NCBI GenBank assembly: GCA_002782605.1
Contig: PFIF01000228.1
Coordinates: forward strand, 1 to 5,560
Source of the DNA: Deltaproteobacteria bacterium CG_4_8_14_3_um_filter_43_13
GTDB taxonomy: Bacteria; Desulfobacterota; UBA8473
Length of the DNA stretch: 5,560 nt
Direction of reading: 5' to 3'
Position numbers and translations under genes: made by a program. The notes beneath the pieces are model-generated. The model was not told the origin of the DNA and did no database searches. It saw only the letters and a list, made by a program, of their open reading frames with translations. Positions 1 to 5,165 of the stretch are shown piece by piece. Positions within the stretch are counted from its first letter, which is position 1. Each line of letters starts with the position of its first letter.

Positions 1-2
1 TG

Positions 3-1058
3 GCCACCAATAACCTGGGAAGGATCTGGGAAGGAAATATTATCAGGATTGTCCCTTCTGAAAAACTCATGAAGGAAGAACAGGCTCTGACAGAAAAAAA
101 GAAAGGAACAGAAGAGATTGAAGAATTATTTACGGAGATAATCCCTATAAACTATGCCCTGGCTAAAGATATTTTACCCCAGATACAGAACAAGTTATCT
201 GAAAGGGGAAAAGCCTCTGCTGATGAAAGGACAAATTCTCTGGTCATCACCGACATTAAAGGGGTTGTACCGAAAGCAAAAAAGATGATAGAGCAGTTAG
301 ATACTCCAACCCGTCAGGTACTGATCGAGCCAACTCGTCAGGTACTGATCGAGGCAAGGATAGTACAGACCAATCCGACATTTACAAGAGAGCTTGGCAT
401 TCAATGGGGCGGGCAATATGGTCCAAGAGGTGTTTCGTCGGGCACCTATACCGTTTCAGGGACAGCAGGCAGTAACTATGCTATAAATCTCCCCCCCAGT
501 TTAATCCATGGAGGATTGGGCGCCGCCTTTGTAAATTCTTCAGCAATACTGGATTTAAATCTTACAGCTATGGAAAAGGATGAAAAGATAAAGATTATAT
601 CGAGACCAAGTATCGTAACAATGGACAATAAAGAGGCTAGTATAGAGCAGGGGGTGCAAATTCCTTATGTCGAAATGACCAAAGAAGGGACACCAGCTAC
701 AACCTTCAAGCCTGCTACCCTATTACTGAAAGTTACCCCCCATATTACGCCCGATGGAAGTATTCAAATGAAGGTCAAGGCAAGGAAAGATCAGAGGTCT
801 TCCCAAACAGGATATGGTGGACAATCGGGCATAGATACCAGAGAAGCAAACACAGAGGTCATTGTAAGAGACAGAGAGACTACCGTAATAGGTGGAATTT
901 ATGAAACGACGCAGATTGATGCAGTAAGCGGCGTCCCGTTCTTCTCAAAGATTCCTATCATTGGGTGGCTGTTTAAGAGTAAATACAAAAAGGACGAGGT
1001 AACTGAACTCCTGATATTTATCACCCCCACTATTGTCAGGCAAAAACCCGTCAACTAA
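3..1058 (+). CDS. pilQ: Type IV pilus secretin PilQ, 3' part (5' end outside window)
   Basis: This is the C-terminal part of the outer-membrane secretin through which type IV pili are extruded. The frame is open from base 3 with no stop, so the first in-frame ATG (69) is internal and the gene begins upstream; 351 codons are visible. The first ~22 residues (GRIWEGNIIRIVP) look like the end of an STN/N0-type domain. An acidic and lysine-rich linker follows, then a secretin N-domain (EIIPINYALAKDI through MIEQLD, about residues 45-120), then the secretin pore domain from LGIQWGG to the end. Pore hallmarks are IISRPSIVTMDNKEASIEQG, VQIPY, a Gly/Ser-rich stretch, TVIGGIYE, and the C-terminal VPFFSKIPIIGWLFKS with ELLIFITPTIV. 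At the junction of the two domains an 8-residue block, PTRQVLIE, occurs twice in tandem; family members normally have it once. The frame stays intact. Downstream neighbours are shikimate genes, an association also known from proteobacterial pilMNOPQ-aroK loci. The family assignment is very secure. Confidence 0.95.
   Translation, partial: ATNNLGRIWEGNIIRIVPSEKLMKEEQALTEKKKGTEEIEELFTEIIPINYALAKDILPQIQNKLSERGKASADERTNSLVITDIKGVVPKAKKMIEQLDTPTRQVLIEPTRQVLIEARIVQTNPTFTRELGIQWGGQYGPRGVSSGTYTVSGTAGSNYAINLPPSLIHGGLGAAFVNSSAILDLNLTAMEKDEKIKIISRPSIVTMDNKEASIEQGVQIPYVEMTKEGTPATTFKPATLLLKVTPHITPDGSIQMKVKARKDQRSSQTGYGGQSGIDTREANTEVIVRDRETTVIGGIYETTQIDAVSGVPFFSKIPIIGWLFKSKYKKDEVTELLIFITPTIVRQKPVN
306..353 (+). 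repeat. 24-bp in-frame tandem duplication inside pilQ
   Basis: Two adjacent 24-bp units (306-329 and 330-353) differ at a single base (acc versus act in the second codon) and each encodes PTRQVLIE. The copy boundary is codon-aligned, so the secretin frame is preserved. The single difference is synonymous (Thr). This is seen directly in the sequence. Confidence 0.95.
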
Positions 1059-1119
1059 AAAGACCATCATATCTACTAAATATGGATCATCTCCAAATTA
1101 GTTGGTAAAATCATAACAT

Positions 1120-1212
1120 AAGGATTCAAGGGGTCAAGGGGTCAAGGATTCGAGTTAAATTGGTTAGAAAACAAACACTTGAACCCTAGAATCCTTGAAT
1201 CCTCGAACCCTT
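1120..1212. repeat. Imperfect palindromic repeat between pilQ and aroC
   Basis: A 35-bp left arm (1120-1154) pairs with a right arm (1178-1212) at about 26 of 35 positions, around a 23-base loop. Each arm is itself built from short near-repeats of the type TCAAGG(GG/AT), for example AAGGATTCAAGGGGTCAAGG on the left and ATCCTTGAATCCTCGAACCC on the right. It is followed by TTTT (1211-1214), so as RNA it could act as a weak terminator for pilQ, but its low-complexity internal structure looks more like an interspersed palindromic repeat. The rest of the gap shows nothing else recognisable. Confidence 0.75.
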
Positions 1213-1260
1213 TTAACAACCAAATGGGAGAAGAATCCTAAATATTAATATTGCAGACCC

Positions 1261-1266
1261 AGGTGA
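1261..1266 (+). promoter_or_regulatory. Ribosome binding site deciding the aroC start
   Basis: AGGTGA sits 6 bases upstream of the ATG at 1272. The longer frame beginning at TTG 1251 has no such site and would add seven residues before the family's usual N-terminus, so the ATG is preferred. Confidence 0.6.
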
Positions 1267-1271
1267 CCATT

Positions 1272-2498
1272 ATGTTAAGGTATCTTACAGCAGGCGAATC
1301 ACATGGAAGCTCTCTGACAGCCATCCTTGAAGGCATACCCGCTGGTTTGAGCGTTCGAGAAGATGATATAAATATTGATCTTGCCCGGAGGCAGATAGGC
1401 TACGGTCGGGGGCAGCGGATGGGGATAGAAAAGGACATAGTCAGGATAACCTCCGGGGTTCGATGGGGCAAAACTATAGGGGCTCCAATAACTCTGGTGA
1501 TACAGAACAAAGAGTGGGAAAAATGGAAGACAGAGATGTCTATATCCTCTCAGTATGAAGGGAAAGGGATTCGTCTTAACAGGCCTCGACCGGGACATGC
1601 TGATCTTGCCGGTGCTATCAAATACAATCAAAGGGATATCAGAAACATTCTTGAACGGGCAAGCGCAAGGGAAACTGCCTGTCGAGTTGCCGTAGGGGCT
1701 GTAGTAAAATGTCTTCTTAAGGAATTCGGCATTAAGGTAATCAGCCATGTAACTGAAATAGGAGGAATAGGGATCAGTGTCCAAAATCTAACCCCTGAGG
1801 ATGTGTACAGAAGGGCTGAGGCTTCGGAGCTGAGATGTATTGATGGCGATGCCGAAAGAGAGATGAAAGCTAAAATAGATGAGGCAAAGGCCAGGGGAGA
1901 TTCCCTTGGAGGGGTATTCGAGATAGTAGTCACAGGTGTACCTGTTGGGTTGGGAACTTATACACAGTGGGACAGAAAACTCGATGGAAGGATAGCACAT
2001 GTCCTGATGAGTATACAGGCAATCAAAGGAGTAGAGATTGGTTTAGGGTTTGAGTCTGCCAGGAGATGGGGGTCTCAGGTTCATGATGAGATATACTATA
2101 AATTACCAGCCAGAGATGACAAAGGGTTATCTGAAGTACCTTGTGACATAGAAGCTCAAGGGTCTAAACCAAAGGAGGGTTTTTACAGAAAGACAAATAA
2201 TGCAGGGGGTATTGAAGGAGGAATCTCTAATGGGGAACATATAATTGCCAGGGCTGCTATGAAACCCATTCCCACTTTACCCAAACCTTTAAAATCAGTA
2301 GATATTGATACCAAAGAGAGCTTTAATGCCAGTGTGGAGAGGTCTGATACCTGTGCTGTTGCAGCCGCAGGAATAATCGGCGAAGCAGTGGTAGCCATTG
2401 AAATTGCCAATACCTTCTTAGAAAAGTTTGGAGGGGATTCTGTTGAAGAGATACGGAGAAATTATGAGGGGTACCTGAACTACGTTAAGAATTATTGA
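1272..2498 (+). CDS. aroC: Chorismate synthase
   Basis: This cytoplasmic enzyme, dependent on reduced FMN, converts 5-enolpyruvylshikimate-3-phosphate to chorismate, the last step of the shikimate pathway. The 408 residues are slightly long for the family but match its longer bacterial form. The start is ATG 1272 because MLRYLTAGESHG is the canonical N-terminus and AGGTGA precedes it; an upstream in-frame TTG at 1251 is less likely. Visible landmarks are GESHG (8-12, conserved His11), the Arg-rich segment LARRQIGYGRGQRM (38-50), RPGHADLAGAIKY (105-118, conserved His109), ERASARETA (128-136), GGIEGGISNG (312-321) and RSDTCAV (357-363, conserved Asp359). After the pilQ gap it heads a chorismate/arginine group with aroK and the acetyltransferase, but a MITE-like element separates it from aroK, so co-transcription is uncertain. 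No truncation or missing catalytic residue is seen. Confidence 0.97.
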   Translation: MLRYLTAGESHGSSLTAILEGIPAGLSVREDDINIDLARRQIGYGRGQRMGIEKDIVRITSGVRWGKTIGAPITLVIQNKEWEKWKTEMSISSQYEGKGIRLNRPRPGHADLAGAIKYNQRDIRNILERASARETACRVAVGAVVKCLLKEFGIKVISHVTEIGGIGISVQNLTPEDVYRRAEASELRCIDGDAEREMKAKIDEAKARGDSLGGVFEIVVTGVPVGLGTYTQWDRKLDGRIAHVLMSIQAIKGVEIGLGFESARRWGSQVHDEIYYKLPARDDKGLSEVPCDIEAQGSKPKEGFYRKTNNAGGIEGGISNGEHIIARAAMKPIPTLPKPLKSVDIDTKESFNASVERSDTCAVAAAGIIGEAVVAIEIANTFLEKFGGDSVEEIRRNYEGYLNYVKNY

Positions 2499-2513
2499 TC
2501 AGATATTTTAAAA

Positions 2514-2525
2514 CTCATCGATGAG
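2514..2525. repeat. 12-bp perfect palindrome after aroC
   Basis: CTCATCGATGAG is a perfect palindrome 15 bases beyond the aroC stop and 8 bases before the MITE-like element. With no loop and no T-run it is not a normal terminator. It could be a protein-binding site or the scar of an insertion target; no function can be assigned. Confidence 0.4.
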
Positions 2526-2533
2526 CTGCAAAA

Positions 2534-2676
2534 TGTCGGGAGAGCTATTTGTTTACTTGTTATACGTAAGACATTGTCACAAATCAATATCGCCTAATGA
2601 GCTCGTAATACAACTGAAACGAATCACTTGTGACAAATTGTAGTTCATAAGAAGTAAACAAATAGCCCTCCCGACA
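2534..2676. mobile_element. MITE-like element with 49-bp terminal inverted repeats
   Basis: The left end (2534-2582) and the reverse complement of the right end (2628-2676) match at 39 of 49 positions. The outer 30 bases match at 28 of 30, starting TGTCGGGAG and including GCTATTTGTTTACTT, and the inner 9 (TTGTCACAA when read inward) match perfectly. They enclose a 45-base core with no coding potential. The total is 143 bp, within the usual size range of non-autonomous miniature inverted-repeat transposable elements. No clear target-site duplication is visible at the borders, so it could also be an immobile palindromic repeat. As RNA it would fold into a long hairpin between aroC and aroK. Confidence 0.7.
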
Positions 2677-2745
2677 ATGGCTGAAAGGCATGATTCAAAT
2701 GAGTTTTCAAATTTCTGATTGATAGTTTTGGGGAATTTTGTAACG

Positions 2746-3261
2746 ATGGAGAAAATGAAGTTCAACAAGAATATAGTACTGGTAGGATTTATGGGGACGG
2801 GGAAAACCGAGGTGGGGAGAATTCTGGCAAGGGATTTTTCCTTTGAATTTATTGATACTGATGATGTAATAGAAAAAAGACTCGGCATCAAAGTGCCCGA
2901 GATATTCAAAAAGTATGGAGAAAGTTACTTCAGAGAGATAGAGAGAGAGGTAGTTAATGACCTGTCAGATTTGAAGGGGTTGGTTATCGCCACTGGTGGA
3001 GGGGTGGTAATTAATCCTGAGAATATCAATGACCTGAAAAAGAATGGTATAGTAATATGCCTAACAGCAACCCCGGAAGCGATCCTCTCACGGGTAATGG
3101 GAGATGATGATCGTCCATTATTAACTGTCTCTGGTAAACTTACCAAAATCAAGGAACTGCTAAAATCAAGAGAAGCATTTTATGCTAAGGCTGATGTGAC
3201 CATTGATACCACAGATAGAGAGGTTTTAGATGTTGTTAAGGAAATCAAGGAGGTATTGTAA
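2746..3261 (+). CDS. aroK: Shikimate kinase
   Basis: This cytoplasmic enzyme uses ATP to phosphorylate the 3-hydroxyl of shikimate, the fifth step of the chorismate pathway. At 171 residues it has the normal family size. Visible are the Walker A loop GFMGTGKT (14-21), the shikimate-binding aspartates in IDTDD (Asp37, Asp39), the substrate arginine in SYFREIE (Arg63), the GGG turn (84-86), the lid arginine in DDRPLL (Arg123) and a second substrate arginine in KSREAFY (Arg142). The ATG at 2746 is chosen; a GGGGAA 12 bases upstream is a poor ribosome site. ATG 2755, with GGAG three bases upstream, and TTG 2719 are alternatives. The acetyltransferase follows after 9 bases in the same frame, so the two are probably co-transcribed. 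In many proteobacteria aroK follows pilQ and precedes aroB; here aroC comes between and no aroB is in the window. Confidence 0.95.
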   Translation: MEKMKFNKNIVLVGFMGTGKTEVGRILARDFSFEFIDTDDVIEKRLGIKVPEIFKKYGESYFREIEREVVNDLSDLKGLVIATGGGVVINPENINDLKKNGIVICLTATPEAILSRVMGDDDRPLLTVSGKLTKIKELLKSREAFYAKADVTIDTTDREVLDVVKEIKEVL

Positions 3262-3270
3262 TCCTTTAAT

Positions 3271-3726
3271 ATGATCAGAAAAGCAAGGGTAGGAGATATC
3301 AAAGAGATTCAGGATTTAATAGGGGTTTATGCTAAAAAGGGCGAGATGCTGCCTCGTTCTTTGAGTGAGCTTTATGATAATGTCAGAGACTTTAGTGTTT
3401 ATGTGGACGAAAAGGCAGCCAATATCATTGGCACATGTGCCATGCATATCTGCTGGGAAGACCTGGCAGAAATCAGATCTCTCATCGTACGTGAAGACTT
3501 TTGGGGCAAGGGTATTGGTGCTAAACTTGTAGAGACCTGCCTATCTGAATGTAAAACTCTAGGCATATATAAAGTCTTTGCCTTGACATACCAGACCGAG
3601 TTCTTCAAAAGACTGGGATTCGAGATAATAGACAAATCTGCTCTCCCACACAAGATATGGGCTGATTGTTTAAAATGTATTAAGTTTCCTGATTGTGATG
3701 AAACTGCTATGGTTTTAAATCTTTAA
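3271..3726 (+). CDS. argA: GNAT-family N-acetyltransferase, short ArgA type (probable N-acetylglutamate synthase)
   Basis: This is a single-domain acetyl-CoA-dependent acetyltransferase of 151 residues. The N-terminus MIRKARVGDIKEIQDLI is a typical GNAT start. The acetyl-CoA site is in EIRSLIVREDFWGKGIGAKL (67-86), with the pyrophosphate loop GKGIG at 79-83. The later part, ALTYQTEFFKRLGFE, is the usual GNAT strand and helix. GEMLPRSLSELYDNVRDF (24-41) and the C-terminal ADCLKCIKFPDCDE (131-144; Cys133, Cys136, Cys142) are what I recognise from short stand-alone ArgA-like proteins, which acetylate glutamate as the first step of arginine synthesis and lack the kinase-like regulatory domain of classical ArgA. 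The substrate is therefore inferred from family resemblance, and another amine substrate is possible. The start is fixed because the aroK stop lies in frame 12 bases upstream. The only good Shine-Dalgarno match (AAGGAGGT, 3247-3254, inside the aroK end) is 16 bases away, unusually far, so translation may depend on coupling to aroK. Confidence 0.8.
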   Translation: MIRKARVGDIKEIQDLIGVYAKKGEMLPRSLSELYDNVRDFSVYVDEKAANIIGTCAMHICWEDLAEIRSLIVREDFWGKGIGAKLVETCLSECKTLGIYKVFALTYQTEFFKRLGFEIIDKSALPHKIWADCLKCIKFPDCDETAMVLNL

Positions 3727-3773
3727 AAAGAACCTTCGCCTCTTCGATAGAGTCATCATGGCAAAGCTTTTTT

Positions 3774-3795
3774 CTGGAGTTTCCTGAGTTTTTAT
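3774..3795. repeat. Terminal inverted repeat of the IS remnant, left copy
   Basis: These 22 bases, starting CTGGAGTTTCCTGAG and ending in TTTTTAT, are the exact reverse complement of 4106-4127. The stop codon of the transposase fragment (TAA on the minus strand, 3792-3794) is formed within this repeat. Confidence 0.85.
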
Positions 3796-4077
3796 CCAAA
3801 GTCAAAAGACAGTTGAAAGTCATCGATGGTACTCTTTTTAATTTCGCTTACCCTGGAAGAAGCCAACCTTACAACTTCAGCATTGATCCCTTCTGTGAAA
3901 TCCACATCATCCAGGTTCCTCGAAAGTCTGTCCTCTGTCTTTATCAAGGCATGATCCTCTTTCAACGTCCTGGCAATATTGGAAAGTTTTACGTTAAAAA
4001 ATCAAAGCTATTATACTCAGGAATCTCCAAACTTTCCCAAAAATGTTGCCTTCTACTTCTATAATTTTTTCCCTCAT
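3792..4077 (-). pseudogene. Frameshifted N-terminal fragment of an IS4-like transposase
   Basis: On the minus strand an ATG (4077-4075) opens a 27-residue frame beginning MREKIIEVEGNIFGKVWRFL and stopping at 3994. An overlapping frame, open from 4001 down to the stop at 3792-3794, reads LSNIARTLKEDHALIKTEDR followed by LSRNLDDVDF. Removing one T from the T6 run (bases 3996-4001 on the plus strand) joins them into a single product of about 94 residues. The LSxIARxL...KTxDRLSRNL pattern with a following ASSRV is what I recognise from the region before the DDE catalytic core in IS4-like transposases; the core itself is missing. The second frame has no ATG of its own. The ends coincide with the flanking inverted repeats, which supports an IS origin. 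Family assignment is from memory of motifs and is moderate. The join of the first 27 residues is less certain, because a degenerate copy of the terminal repeat (4013-4030) lies in that part. Confidence 0.55.
4013..4030. repeat. Third, degenerate copy of the IS-end repeat
   Basis: The core ACTCAGGAATCTCCA (4015-4029) matches the 4106-4127 copy (ACTCAGGAAACTCCA) at 14 of 15 positions and in the same orientation. It lies inside the IS remnant, suggesting more than one rearrangement or insertion event here. Confidence 0.55.
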
Positions 4078-4105
4078 TTATTTCAATGGGCTAGAAACAC
4101 TGTGT

Positions 4106-4127
4106 ATAAAAACTCAGGAAACTCCAG
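4106..4127. repeat. Terminal inverted repeat of the IS remnant, right copy
   Basis: These 22 bases, beginning ATAAAAACTCAGG and ending AACTCCAG, are perfectly complementary to 3774-3795, 310 bases away. Confidence 0.85.
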
Positions 4128-4338
4128 GTTTGTGAGTGCGAGCAATGCCCGAGATGTAAGGATATTATTCTTTAATAATCTTATCCCCCCCCCTATTGAC
4201 CTTAAAGACTTAGTGATTATTTTTTAAAAAAAGGATACAGCAAAAAATTGAAAGATAGAAGAAGATGTTGGGGGGGAAGAGATATTTAAAACCCTGAATG
4301 ATACTGTCAGGGGTAAAACTAAAAGGAGGTTAAAAATA
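4128..4338 (+). promoter_or_regulatory. Leader and promoter region of the hsp20 gene
   Basis: These 211 bases separate the IS remnant from the small heat-shock gene. I see a possible housekeeping-type promoter, TTGACC (4196-4201) with ATTTTT (4219-4224) at a 17-base spacing; the -10 is poor, so this is weak. A C9 run (4185-4193) lies just upstream of it and a G7 run (4270-4276) downstream. CCCTGA (4292-4297) and TCAGGG (4307-4312) form an inverted repeat around 9 bases, ten bases before the ribosome site, and could be a small hairpin or operator. No CIRCE element (TTAGCACTC-N9-GAGTGCTAA) and no clear sigma-32 promoter were found. No gene is supported in this stretch. Confidence 0.35.
4323..4330 (+). 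promoter_or_regulatory. Strong ribosome binding site of hsp20
   Basis: AAGGAGGT is a near-perfect Shine-Dalgarno sequence; its AGGAGG core ends 9 bases before the ATG at 4339. It fixes the start and is the strongest such site in the window, consistent with a highly expressed stress protein. Confidence 0.85.
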
Positions 4339-4782
4339 ATGCAAGTTACCAGATGGAGACCTTTTAAGGAGTTAGAGACATTGAGAGGTGAGATGGATAC
4401 ATTATGGGATAGTTTCTTTGGCGAGAGAACCCCTGTAATTCGAAAACAAAGCGAATGGATTCCTCCCATTGACATCTCAGAGACAAAAGAGGCTGTAGTA
4501 GTGACTACAGAAGTACCGGGAATAGACCCTAAAGATGTCAATATTTCTTTTACGCAAGACATGCTGACAATAAAAGGAGAGAAAAAGCAGGAAAAGGAAG
4601 AGGAGGGAGAAAACTATTACAGGGTTGAAAGAAGCTATGGTTCTTTTTCAAGGTCCTTCAGGATTCCTGTTTCTGTCAAGGAGGGCGAGATTAAGGCACA
4701 ACATAAGGGTGGTGTGCTAAAGATAACCTTGCCAAAGGCTGAAGATGTAAAACCCAAGGAGATTGAAATTAAGGTGGAATAG
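4339..4782 (+). CDS. Small heat-shock protein, Hsp20/alpha-crystallin family
   Basis: This is an ATP-independent cytoplasmic holdase that binds unfolding proteins and hands them to the DnaK/DnaJ/GrpE machine. At 147 residues it is typical for bacterial class A sHSPs. A short N-terminal arm (RPFKELETLRGEMDTLWDSF, 7-26) is followed by the alpha-crystallin domain from about residue 40: WIPPIDISETKEAVVVTTEV, the DxxDVNISFTQDMLTIKGEK segment, ERSYGSFSRSFRIP (97-110) and the signature GVLKITLPKAE (125-135). The C-terminal tail has an I-x-I motif (IEI, 142-144) used in oligomer assembly. The start at ATG 4339 is supported by the strong ribosome site. It lies upstream of a broken grpE and a J-domain gene, making a chaperone cluster, but a terminator separates it from them. 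It is fully intact. Lineage-specific naming (hspA, ibp, hsp18) is not resolvable, so no symbol is given. Confidence 0.95.
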   Translation: MQVTRWRPFKELETLRGEMDTLWDSFFGERTPVIRKQSEWIPPIDISETKEAVVVTTEVPGIDPKDVNISFTQDMLTIKGEKKQEKEEEGENYYRVERSYGSFSRSFRIPVSVKEGEIKAQHKGGVLKITLPKAEDVKPKEIEIKVE

Positions 4783-4870
4783 TTTCAGCTTTTCCTTCTC
4801 TTACCCCCCCCCTAAACATTTGAGTTCAGGAGCTGTTAGTGGGTACGTGAAAATCACCAGTTGTCTATTT

Positions 4871-4909
4871 ACATAAGGGGCAGCATATTGAAACTGCCCC
4901 TTATGTTTT
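4871..4909 (+). terminator. Rho-independent terminator after hsp20
   Basis: A perfect 13-bp stem (ACATAAGGGGCAG at 4871-4883 with CTGCCCCTTATGT at 4894-4906) encloses a 10-base loop and leads into TTTT (4906-4909). The T-tract is short, but the stem is GC-rich in the middle and perfectly paired. It lies 88 bases past the hsp20 stop, immediately ahead of the grpE remnant. Between the stop and the stem only a C9 run (4804-4812) stands out. Confidence 0.8.
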
Positions 4910-5165
4910 GGGGCACCTATCTCATCTTACTGACTTCGATAATCTTAAAAGTAGGACCAATAGGGATTCAAGATTAAGGGCTCAAGAGGAAAAAGGTGAA
5001 TTGATAAACAGAATTCTTGAGGTCATAGACAACTTTGAGATGACCATAGACTCAGTTAAAAACTATAGACATAACCTCTTCTTTGATGGTATACTGTCTA
5101 TATACAGACAACTCATCTCGGTTTTAAGAGAGGGTATCCGTTCACAGTTTACGGTTTGCAGTTAA
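4908..5165 (+). pseudogene. grpE: Truncated grpE (DnaK nucleotide-exchange factor), 5' part
   Basis: GrpE releases ADP from DnaK. The frame contains a clear GrpE core: DFDNLKSRTNRDS (9-21, like the family's ADFDNYRKR), a helical charged stretch, LINRILEVIDNFEMTIDSV (32-50, like the LLPVLDNFERAL helix) and LFFDGILSIYRQLISVLREG (57-76). After about residue 77 the homology stops, where the repeat block starts, and the frame ends with unrelated residues. The beta-domain that contacts DnaK is therefore lost. The N-terminus is also odd: the only start is a TTG at 4908 inside the terminator's T-run, without a ribosome site. The in-frame sequence upstream (open from 4851) does not look like a GrpE N-terminus. 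A family member would be about 170-200 residues; 85 remain here. A candidate 3' end is at 5317-5349 in another frame. I infer a dead gene; a functional grpE should exist elsewhere because DnaK systems normally need one. Confidence 0.7.

Larger units (their letters stand above)
3774..4127 (-). mobile_element. Internally deleted insertion sequence (about 354 bp)
   Basis: A perfect 22-bp sequence (starting CTGGAGTTTCCTGAG at 3774-3795) recurs in inverted orientation at 4106-4127, as expected for the terminal repeats of an insertion sequence. The space between holds a minus-strand fragment resembling the N-terminal part of an IS4-like transposase and nothing more. The transposase frame ends exactly where the 3774-3795 repeat begins, implying loss of the catalytic part by internal deletion. 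No target-site duplication is evident: the flanks are GCTTTTTT on the left and GTTTGTGA on the right. The surrounding 3727-3773 shows nothing recognisable. Confidence 0.65.

Noticed and set aside
1299..2410. Minus-strand open frames of 70-161 codons inside aroC
   Set aside because: They lie wholly antisense to a clearly conserved chorismate synthase, have no family resemblance and are explained by its codon use.
2719..2745. TTG at 2719 as the aroK start
   Set aside because: It would add nine residues not typical of shikimate kinases before MEKMKFNKNIVLVGFMG and has no ribosome site; ATG 2746 is the better choice.
2577..2909. Minus-strand 110-codon frame over the aroC-aroK gap and the start of aroK
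   Set aside because: It spans one arm of the inverted-repeat element and the antisense of aroK; composition and context give no support as a gene.
3813..4227. Plus-strand frames at 3813-4064 and 3979-4227
   Set aside because: They run antisense to the transposase fragment and across the IS end, with no recognisable domain or ribosome site.
4128..4338. A CIRCE operator or sigma-32 promoter upstream of hsp20
   Set aside because: GAGTGC occurs at 4134-4139 but without the paired TTAGCACTC half, and no CCCCAT-type -10 is correctly spaced from a CTTGAA-type -35.
4224..4562. Minus-strand 112-codon frame across the hsp20 start
   Set aside because: It is antisense to the conserved Hsp20 coding region and its leader.
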